Of a stretch of DNA of 64,000 nucleotides, positions 22,014 to 30,355 are shown piece after piece. The translations under genes and the position numbers were made by a program. This stretch comes from Nitzschia sp. pyKryTriq1 (taxonomy: Eukaryota; Bacillariophyta; Bacillariophyceae; Bacillariales; Bacillariaceae): positions 2,046,001 to 2,110,000 of the forward strand of contig OY101117.1 in assembly GCA_956465555.1 (NCBI GenBank), written 5' to 3'. Under the pieces are notes generated by a model, which worked only from the letters and a program-made list of their open reading frames with translations, did not search any database and was not told the DNA's origin. The first letter of the stretch is position 1. Every line of letters starts with the position of its first letter.

Positions 22014-24168
22014 ATGGCAACCCGCAAAATGGAGGCATCCGCCAACCAGAAAAGACCACCACAAGGAATAGGGAAAGGGAAAAAGGGCCGCCCTCGCCGG
22101 CGTCCACCAAATGAGCAAGAGATTGTTCGCGGAGAATCGCAAGGCCTCGAAGCATTGTTGCGGGCGCGTGGTTGCCTTTCCGTCGACAGACTCGAAGACG
22201 AACAGCGCCGCCAAAGTGCGCTCAAAATCCTGGAGAAGATTCTCTGCGAGTGGGCCTCTGCTGTTCAAGCGAAATCCAGCGACAGCAAATGGCGGCAAGC
22301 AAGAGTGTCTCTCGTTACATTTGGAAGCTACCGACTGGGAGTGCATCGCGCCGAATCGGATCTCGATGTCCTAGCAATGTCACCACCTGCTTGTTCCCGC
22401 GGCGACTTCTTTACGAGTCTCCCTGATCTTCTTCAGAAGGATTCTAGAATCGAAGATGTTCATGCTATTCCATCAGCCTATACGGTGCGTAGTCAGTCCT
22501 TGATATCTGCGTGCGATGAGTTTTCGTTTGCTCACATTCATTCACCCCCCCCCCCCCCCCCCATGCGCATGCCTCACAGCCTGTTGTCAAGTTTCGTCTC
22601 AATGGGATCCAAATCGATTTGCTCTTTGGACGCGTCGCAACAGTGTCGAAACTGCTTGAGTTTCAGCGAAAGAGCCCGCCTCCGCTTGTCTCACAAGGAG
22701 GAGAAAGCAACAAAGGCGATGAACCTCGGAGAGAGTATATGATAGACGACACAGATCTTGTTGGAGCGGTAAGTGCGATGTTTCGCTCGGATCCTTCCTA
22801 CGAATCATCATTATCATCATTTACTCAATAGTATTCCGTGTTGTTGTGGTGCAACTAGGATGACGCGGGGGTAAGAAGTCTCAATGGAGCGCGTGTGACC
22901 CAGCTCATTCTCGAGACGGTGGCATCGAATCCGGAAGCATTTCGAATCACGCTATGTGCTGTGAAGGAATGGGCCATCATTCATGGGGTGTACTCTAATA
23001 TTCTGGGATTTCTTGGGGGGATCAATTTTGCTATTCTAGTTGCCTGGGTGTGTAAGCACCACCCGGAGCACAAGCCATCCACGTTGCTGAGAATTTTCTT
23101 TCGAACCTTTGCCATGTGGTATGTCGATGGTTGCGAACGGCCGACCTTGTTTCGGAAATTGCATGCTTTACCGACAATCTCAAACTTCGACTTCTTCTTT
23201 GTCATGTGTAGGGAGTGGCCGAGACCTGTTTCTATTTGCCCTGTCCAAAAAGATCCACCCGTCGATGTTCGCATATCGATGCCTGTCTGGGATCCACGTG
23301 AAAATCCCCGCGATGCCACCCATTTGATGCCAATCCTGACCCCGGCTTACCCATGCAGTAAGTGGTGCACATCATTATGTCTCATGGACTGCTCGTCTTG
23401 GAAAGATCGTCTAACACATCGATCAACCTCCTCGCTCTATTTGTCCCCAACCCAAAACAAGTGAATTCTGCATACAATGTTGGTGTACCCCAGCTCCGTC
23501 GTTTGCAAGAAGAAATGATCCGGGCAGCCAAAATTTTGGAAAAAGGGGAGGAGCATTGGAGAGATATTTTCACCAACAACGACTTCTTCTATCGGCATAG
23601 CAATTTCTTGCAGGTCTCGGTCCGTGCAAAAAATGCCAACGACTTCCTCCCTTGGCAACGTTTCTGCGAATCTCGGCTTCGTCTACTCATTGCTGCATTG
23701 GAAACACCGAATGTATCATCTTGGCCGTTCGCCAGATTCTTTGCGCAACATTTTACAAAACATGGAAAGGTCAGGTCGTTCAAGCAAAAGAGTGACGAAA
23801 CTTGTAAGCAAGAAAATCACTTTTTCATTGCCCTTCGATTTGCTCCCTGGGTCGAAAGTGTTGATTTGCGGTTTTACATTTCTGACTTCTTGTATAAAAT
23901 GAACTCATGGGAGGAGCGAAAAGAGGGAATGGATCTAGGTATCTGTCATGTTTTGCAACAAGACCTGCCAAGCTTTGTTTTTGATCACCCTTCAATCCAT
24001 AAAGTGCACTCTACCACAAATCCAGAAATGCCGGGCAAACCTCACGGTACCGACAACGGGGGCAGAACGAAACTAACTCCAAAACTGGAGCGATCGACTC
24101 TCTCGGATGAAGATATCGGACTCCAATCGCCCACAAAGAAAGCTCGAGGTCAAGATGGATGCAAATAG
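22014..24168 (+). CDS. PAP: Canonical poly(A) polymerase (nuclear mRNA 3'-end)
   Basis: Adds poly(A) tails to pre-mRNA after cleavage. Five exons: 22014-22484, 22580-22768, 22859-23118, 23212-23357 and 23462-24168; the four introns are 90-104 bp and the 590-residue frame is continuous. Nucleotidyltransferase signature FGSYRLGVHRAESDLDVL (about 103-120) supplies two catalytic Asp; the third is in GIQIDLLFGR. The central domain has ARVTQLILE, IIHGVYSNILGFLGGINFAI and WPRPVSI, followed by MPVWDPRENPRDATHLMPI and TPAYPCMNSAYNV, all hallmark stretches of eukaryotic PAP. The RNA-binding domain follows, then a short basic tail with SPTKKARG. Intron 1 contains an 18-base run of C. The first ATG in frame with a good context is 22014. 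A longer N-terminal leader (GKGKKGRPRRR) is nuclear-localisation-like. Confidence 0.92.
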
Positions 24169-24588
24169 ACTCTTCAGCACTCGAAATTTGTGAAAACATG
24201 CTTTTGCAAAGAGGGCATGTTGAGAGGCTATTGAGAACGATCGTGGCAGCAACGATTGCCCCCACTGTCTTTCGGAATAACTTTTAAGTAGCCGCCATGA
24301 TGAAAGTACTCGTACTTGTTTGAAACAACCAGTTTCGTTTGGGTAGGAAACAAGGGCATTCAATTCGCCAAACGTTTCAAGTCCATCACCAGGGTCACAA
24401 AACGTGAGGGTCATCACTGGTCAAGGCATGCATCGCACAGCTAAGACGTTGGGTGTAAATTGTAAAGGGCTCGGGCAACAGGAGAATGAATCGTAGGAAA
24501 CTCTGGTGCATTGTACCGGTATTATATCTGCTATGACAGCCACGAAGAAGCAGCTCAATCCTTGAGAGAGTTATCGACAGTGCGACCG
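24169..24588. other. Convergent 3' spacer
   Basis: 420 bp between the ends of the poly(A) polymerase and methyltransferase genes. It contains TTGTACCGGTATTAT near 24511. No gene seen. Confidence 0.4.
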
Positions 24589-26373
24589 CTATGAGTCTTT
24601 TGTGAATACAAAATAGTAGTAGCTGAGATCAGCCCTGGCATATGCCTGTTGCCGTACTCTAGTTGCTCGATCCTTCTCTGCCAAATTCTTGGCCAATTGA
24701 ACCAGTTGCAACGGAGTATTTTTCTCAGTTTTATTCCCACCTCCAAACCAAGCCGTCCACTGCCCAGCTAGTGTCTGGGCAATGCGGTATCGCCAATGGC
24801 CCAAGATATCCAGCACACTGGACTCGGCCCCAACACCTCCAACCAAATCACGCATATCAAACTCCATTGTTAAGTCCCAGACTACTTTGTAACCCAGCGA
24901 TTGTGTTGATTTGATGATGCGTTTCCATTCTTCAAACGTTCGCAAAGAAGGCGTTCCCAAGGCATTTCGAAGCTCGTTTGCTGATTTTTCCGATACCCAT
25001 GGTGCCAAGATATCTTCCGTAATAATCAAAAGACCGCCTTTACTCAGAGCCGACACCAGATTGTTGATCGTATTTGCCAGATCGGGACTGTAAGCAAGGG
25101 ATTCCAATGCAACAATCACGGAATAGGATTGTGGTGGCAACGGATCATCGTAATCACGTTGCTCCAAGACGATTTCACTGTTGGTATTCTCTGCCGCCTC
25201 GGGAGTATCCAATTCATGCAACGTCACATATTGCTTGGCTTGATAAATCTCTGGAGCGCTCAAGGCGATTCCATGGTATCGAAAGTGTTTGGCCGGACGT
25301 GACAAGTCGTACAACATGGAATAGAGAGTCCCTCCGATTCCACATCCACAATCCAGCATGGAGATGGTAGCCGAAGCGGACGGGTTGAGGTATTGGTAGA
25401 CACTCTCTCGAACTAATCGATTGATATTGCTGTCTCCGAGCCATCGGAGGGCGGGGTCTTTGGGAGGAGACGAGGCTTGGCGACGAAGAGGCCACGATCT
25501 CTTGGAGAACGCCTTGCGAGGCCTATCAATCTCTGATATGGGCATGAAAGCAACGCGAACAATAGTATGCATTGCATATAGCGGATAGTCCAGTTGTCCT
25601 TCCACCACTGGACAATCCGTGAGTGTGCATCCAGAGAGGGCCAGCCGATGAGAGGGATTGCAATATTCCCAAACGCGAGTGGCAGCCAATCGACACGCTT
25701 TGTTGGATTGGCAGGATCCCTCTTCCTCCCCGCCCATAAATCCATATTCAATCAAGGTTGCTCTCATACTAGAAGTGCTCCAAAACACCAAAACGAGCAG
25801 AATTGCCAGTATGATAAAGGGAGTGACATTTCGCTGCACCCGTCGGCGTTGACGTCGAAGTCGTATCCGAGAGAGTGCCGCCCTTCGCATGGAACGACAG
25901 TACGCCACCAGCTCCACAGCCGATGGACCATTGTGCTCTTCTGGGTGTTCCTGAATAGCAGCTACAAGACCTGACAATATAATCGGCGTCATGGCTTGTT
26001 TCTGGGCCACCGAGACGGGGGAAGAGGAGTCCGATGGAACTGGTTGTTGTTTGCGAGGCGACAAAGTTTGACGAGGGACTGCCGTCTGTTTTTGCAAATT
26101 CAACAAGGCTTGAGCAAATGCTTTCTGATTATAGATTGGACCAGACTCTAGAGGGACTTTTAATATAGAATCGTCATCGTCCGCGGCTCCTATTGACTCG
26201 TCAAAGCGAATCGCCAACGCGATCACCGAGAACGGATCTCGTAAGTCGATCGAATTGGATGTCAAATGACGCCGCTTTTCGCGACGTCGGATCATGATAT
26301 CCTCTTGCCGAGAAGCAGGGGAGGACGAAGGTGCCCCGACACTGTCATCGTGAGAAGAAATTGTGGCTGGCAT
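24589..26373 (-). CDS. Membrane-anchored SAM-dependent methyltransferase
   Basis: A 594-residue protein starting at ATG 26373 (the frame opens slightly earlier without ATG). A long polar N-terminus rich in Ser, Gln and Arg is followed by an RQRRRVQRN basic cluster and one transmembrane helix (about 180-197, FIILAILLVLVFW), so the catalytic part is probably luminal. After a Cys-rich stem (CQSNKACRLAATRVWEYC) comes a class I Rossmann methyltransferase domain: motif I MLDCGCGIGGTLYSML near residue 336, motif IV-like SYSVIVALESLAYSPD, and a GGLLIITEDIL strand. The family resembles small-molecule or sterol-type methyltransferases, but acceptor specificity cannot be read. It converges on the poly(A) polymerase gene. 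Confidence 0.75.
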   Translation of the reverse strand: MPATISSHDDSVGAPSSSPASRQEDIMIRRREKRRHLTSNSIDLRDPFSVIALAIRFDESIGAADDDDSILKVPLESGPIYNQKAFAQALLNLQKQTAVPRQTLSPRKQQPVPSDSSSPVSVAQKQAMTPIILSGLVAAIQEHPEEHNGPSAVELVAYCRSMRRAALSRIRLRRQRRRVQRNVTPFIILAILLVLVFWSTSSMRATLIEYGFMGGEEEGSCQSNKACRLAATRVWEYCNPSHRLALSGCTLTDCPVVEGQLDYPLYAMHTIVRVAFMPISEIDRPRKAFSKRSWPLRRQASSPPKDPALRWLGDSNINRLVRESVYQYLNPSASATISMLDCGCGIGGTLYSMLYDLSRPAKHFRYHGIALSAPEIYQAKQYVTLHELDTPEAAENTNSEIVLEQRDYDDPLPPQSYSVIVALESLAYSPDLANTINNLVSALSKGGLLIITEDILAPWVSEKSANELRNALGTPSLRTFEEWKRIIKSTQSLGYKVVWDLTMEFDMRDLVGGVGAESSVLDILGHWRYRIAQTLAGQWTAWFGGGNKTEKNTPLQLVQLAKNLAEKDRATRVRQQAYARADLSYYYFVFTKDS

Positions 26374-26893
26374 GATTGATGAATGAAACAAATAGTACTC
26401 GTAGTCTACTCACTCTAGATGAGAGAGATGAGAGATGAGAATGAAAAATGAAAGGAGAAATAAATGAAAGGTTTTGTTTTTGCCGCAACGCGTCGCTCGC
26501 CTCGCATCGCTGCGCTTCGCTCGCTCGCTCGCCGCAGGAAGGACTTCTCGACTTCGATGACCACATCTCTGTCTCTCCTGTCAAGGAATGTAGAATCCGG
26601 AATCCAGAGAATTAAAATATTCTTGAATTGAAATGAAATCCATGATATTGATGGCAAAAGAGGACAGATGAACAGACCTGGAGAGTGGAGAGCCCTTTGT
26701 CCTTCATCTATCTTGGCAAAAGAGGATAGGTCAGACCTGGATAGCCCCTTATTCTGGTTATCCTTGATGACATTGCTGAAACATCTTCGGTGCCCCAAAA
26801 GCCAACCAAGGAGGGCCAAGGCTCGTAAAGGATGAAAAAAGCGAGAGACACCTTGGTACGTGGTCTACAAGTCCGACGAGGCCCGTATTCGCA
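26374..26893. other. 5' spacer with CG-rich and short duplicated sequence
   Basis: It holds a GCTCG/CGCTTCG-rich patch (26485-26537) and a duplicated unit GGCAAAAGAGGA...CAGACCTGGA at about 26652-26682 and 26714-26739. A minus-strand open frame over this DNA has no protein-like features. No gene called. Confidence 0.35.
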
Positions 26894-27220
26894 TCAATGG
26901 CGCCCATCGGTGCTGTAGGTCGAATGAACCCGGGGTCTGAAATACGCTCCCGCTAGCATCCCGGCGTTTTCCTTGAAGGTTCGCTGGACGTAGTGGGCTA
27001 TCGCCTTGGTGGTTCGAAGGAATTGGTCGGCCTGGCGACTCTCGGAGGTATCGTAGACATCATTCTTAATGTCGTCAGTTTTGCCCTCGAACTTCTTGTT
27101 CGGTGGTACAGTTCGTTGTTTGTTCGGAGGTGTTACGGCTGGGCGTCTTTTATTCATACGACCCCCGCGGTACCCGCCGCCACCTTGGTTACTGGGCGTT
27201 TGGGATGGTTGTTCTACCAT
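26894..27220 (-). pseudogene. Gag-like fragment of a diatom copia element (fossil)
   Basis: A short coding remnant resembling the N-terminal Gag region of diatom Ty1/copia polyproteins: a Gly/Arg/Pro-rich leader, then KKFEGKTDDIKNDVYDTSES, and an RTTKAIAHYVQRTFKE helix. No LTRs or pol parts are seen beside it. It is a broken, isolated piece; the age cannot be judged without LTRs. A small host gene is a weaker alternative. Confidence 0.5.
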
Positions 27221-27591
27221 AACCACGTGATAAAAATTTAATAATTTTGAAGCAAGTAGCTATTTGCAACGAATCTGGAATCCAATAAAGATATCCACTT
27301 GATTGTTGTAACAGTCTACTGCGATCTGATATTTCATGCAAATCGGATTATTGAATTTTTATGCGTCTATCCGATGATATCTTGTTTGTTTCACATTTCA
27401 CTTGTTTCTTCTCCAAATAATGGTTGGTCGTCAGACAGTATCTTTCTCCCTTTCGTTGATGTCTAATACCACCATAGATCATATGTATGTATACTGCCTT
27501 CATACCTTGGTATGGTCGGCGTCCGACCAGTTTACTCAACACCAACAACGGTAGCAGGAAGGTGCCAGGTGCCCATACACTCCTTACTCCT

Positions 27592-27645
27592 TCGATCTTC
27601 GATCTTCGATCTATTCCATTCCATTCCATTCCATTCATTTCATTT
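27592..27645. repeat. Short tandem repeats (TTCGATC)3 and (ATTCC)4
   Basis: Two adjacent simple repeats in the presumed 5'UTR of the SET-domain gene, 24-77 bp before its ATG. Confidence 0.8.
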
Positions 27646-27668
27646 CCAGCAGTGGAACCAGATCGAAC

Positions 27669-30311
27669 ATGTTTCGTGGCAGGGACACTTTTCTTTTATT
27701 CTTTCTCCTGTTGACTTACCCGGAGTTACACGTAGGCGCGGGGGCAGAAACCCAACCCGCTACTTGCACAAACACAAACTCCAAGTCGGAGGAGGATATC
27801 CAACAAGAAGATGCTCGCGACAAAACAAGTAACCAAAATAATGATGTTACTGTCTGCGGTCTTTGGATGGCCGAATCCTCGCTTTATGGCAATCGGTTTG
27901 GCCTTTTCACAGGTGTCGAAATAGCAGAAGGAAACAATATTTTGGAGGATCGGGATGTGTTGATACCCATTTTCGATGCGAATCAAAACGAATGGTCGCC
28001 GTGGCACGAGATCGCTCAAGAAGGTGCACCAACGCAACAACATGCGCAAGCCGATCTCTTTCTTCAAAACTACTTTCAAATTAGAACTTTTGTGCCTGGC
28101 CTTGCCAGTTCCATGCTGTGCTCTGACGAAGTAGCGACTGTTGCGACAAAGAAGGAGGACGACGATGATGATGATTCTTTAAGAAATGTTTCCTACGACA
28201 GCCAGGGCGTCCACCGTTCCAAGGATCCGACCGCAGGGAGTTTCAGCTACCGAGAATCCATGCCGTTTGTGGCTACCACCAATTTGACGGCGGGCAGGGA
28301 ATTATTTGCCAACTGCAACGACAGTGGCGATATGAATAGGAACCCCTTCTTTGGATTCTCTGATTACATCAAGCAACAAATGAAAAAGCCAATTCCAATG
28401 CTGCAAGAAGAAGGAATTTGTGTCGACAATATTTCGGTGAGACCCTCGACGATACCGAAAATTGGCAAGGGAGCTTTTGCCAAACGACGAGTCCGAAAAG
28501 GTGGAACTATTATTTCCTCTCCGGTGGTGGCTCTGGATCGCTCTCAAATGGAAATTGTTCGTCAGCGAGAAAGCGAGATGGAACGTGTGGAATACTCTGA
28601 AGAGGTTGTTCACCAGAATCTGTTGCTCAATTATTGCTATGGCCATCCCAACTCGACCGTCCTCCTCTTACCGTACGCTCCTGGAGTCAACTACATCAAC
28701 CATAACCATCAAGAGCCCAATGCTATTGTGGATTGGTCGCAGTCACGGGCAATGCAAAACGACCTTTTGGAAATGACGGCTCATGAGGTGCTCTCCGAAC
28801 CATTCATATTGATCTTTGACTATTTGGCCTTGCGGGACATTGAGCCGGGCGAAGAAATCTTTCTGGATTACGGACAAGCCTGGCAGGCAGCCTGGGAAAA
28901 GCACGTTCGAGAATGGAAAGCTCCACTGAATAGCGAAACCTATGTCAGTGCCGTCGACTACTATCGAAGCGCCGACCCAGACAGTGCTATTCGAACGGTA
29001 ATAGAGCAGAGAGCGAATCCCTACCCGTCCAATATTATTACAACATGCTTTTACAAAGAAGACATTGATGATGATGACGACGACGATGATGATGACGAGG
29101 AAGAAGAATCTCTGTTTATTGTGTGGAAAGAGGACGAACACAATGATTGTCTCCGACCGTGTACGATCCAGCAACGATACAGCGAGGATGACGAGATTTT
29201 CTACAATGTGCAGGTTCATGAAATGACGAATCATATGGCACCCGACGAATGCGACCTATCAAAGGAGACTCTTTGGGTGACGAGAGTACCAGCCTCTGCG
29301 ATTCAGTTAGCCGACAAAGAGTACACGTCAGACCAGCTGATGCAATCGTCATTTCGCCACGAAATTGGAGTTCGCATGAATACACCTCCCGATCATTGGA
29401 AGGACATGTATCCGGATAGTTGGATGATGGCAGACGCAGAACCGGGAGACTTCATACAAGAGCCATTGATCCCGGGACAAATTGAACAAATCAGGTGGAA
29501 AGATGACGGAAAAGTAGTTGCCCAAAATGCACATGTGATGGGGCTATCACCGCGCGTGCGGGAAGTACTCCTAGAGTACTGCGACAGGATGGGAATCACG
29601 GAACGTTTCCGAGATCTCACCTACCGAGGGAACGCTTTGCAACCAGGAGTGGATGAGCAAATTGTCCTTAATGAACTTAACTGGCTCGTTCAAAGACCCG
29701 CCTCCCATTGGAAATCCAACATGCATTGGATCAGCCCGAGAGATGCGGAGGCTCAAGTGGATTACCTAAAGGCCCTCAGTGCTGCAGGGTTCGACGAAGT
29801 ACTCCAGCAAGTAGGGCAAAAGTTTGGTATGGATGGATTGGCGGCCTATCATGTCACCTTTATTGCCGTGTCACATTGCAATCGTGGGTTTCTGCACTAT
29901 GATGTAAGAGCAACTGGCAACAGTGTCTTCAATGTGATTATTCCGCTGATTCTAGCCAACGAGACGGGACCTGAGTTGGACTTAAAACAAGATGGATCGA
30001 GGGACCGCAACGATGTGGGAAGACTACGATATCAATACGATGTGGCTTCCATGATGGGAGATGACGCCTATCATGGTACTTCGGCCGTGGACTACCGCAT
30101 GAGTAAAGAAATGCGAATGGCTGCAACGGTGTATATTGCCGATATCAACGAGAAAAATGTTGACGCCATCTTACAAGATTACACTCAATCTTACCCTCCC
30201 AAAGGAAGGCCAGACATTCTTCTACAAATGGCAGGGACTCATTGGAAGAAAGATGATCCTTCCATCATGCTACCGAAACCCACACATGATAGGGTAGCTG
30301 CGAAGGCCTGA
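27669..30311 (+). CDS. Secretory SET-domain protein with a C-terminal 2OG-oxygenase-like region
   Basis: An 880-residue single-exon protein. A signal peptide (about 1-26) sends it to the secretory pathway. A SET-like domain starts with IGKGAFAKRRVRKGG (about 266-280), continues to VNYINHNHQEPNA (about 340) and ends with EPGEEIFLDYGQAW (about 390-404), the NH and GEEI...YG core motifs of SET lysine methyltransferases. An earlier YGNRFGLFTGVEIAEGN (71-90) looks like a second, partial SET start. An Asp/Glu run follows near 460. The last 200 residues contain GFLHYDVRAT near 741, DAYHGTSAVDYR near 801 and MRMAATVYIAD near 815: an HxD...H...R order typical of 2-oxoglutarate iron dioxygenases. The SET call is good; the oxygenase call is inference. 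Secretory SET proteins occur repeatedly in diatoms. Confidence 0.8.
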   Translation: MFRGRDTFLLFFLLLTYPELHVGAGAETQPATCTNTNSKSEEDIQQEDARDKTSNQNNDVTVCGLWMAESSLYGNRFGLFTGVEIAEGNNILEDRDVLIPIFDANQNEWSPWHEIAQEGAPTQQHAQADLFLQNYFQIRTFVPGLASSMLCSDEVATVATKKEDDDDDDSLRNVSYDSQGVHRSKDPTAGSFSYRESMPFVATTNLTAGRELFANCNDSGDMNRNPFFGFSDYIKQQMKKPIPMLQEEGICVDNISVRPSTIPKIGKGAFAKRRVRKGGTIISSPVVALDRSQMEIVRQRESEMERVEYSEEVVHQNLLLNYCYGHPNSTVLLLPYAPGVNYINHNHQEPNAIVDWSQSRAMQNDLLEMTAHEVLSEPFILIFDYLALRDIEPGEEIFLDYGQAWQAAWEKHVREWKAPLNSETYVSAVDYYRSADPDSAIRTVIEQRANPYPSNIITTCFYKEDIDDDDDDDDDDEEEESLFIVWKEDEHNDCLRPCTIQQRYSEDDEIFYNVQVHEMTNHMAPDECDLSKETLWVTRVPASAIQLADKEYTSDQLMQSSFRHEIGVRMNTPPDHWKDMYPDSWMMADAEPGDFIQEPLIPGQIEQIRWKDDGKVVAQNAHVMGLSPRVREVLLEYCDRMGITERFRDLTYRGNALQPGVDEQIVLNELNWLVQRPASHWKSNMHWISPRDAEAQVDYLKALSAAGFDEVLQQVGQKFGMDGLAAYHVTFIAVSHCNRGFLHYDVRATGNSVFNVIIPLILANETGPELDLKQDGSRDRNDVGRLRYQYDVASMMGDDAYHGTSAVDYRMSKEMRMAATVYIADINEKNVDAILQDYTQSYPPKGRPDILLQMAGTHWKKDDPSIMLPKPTHDRVAAKA

Positions 30312-30355
30312 GAGGAGGCTCGACGGCCATGGCAAGCAACAAGAGGAATTCGCGG

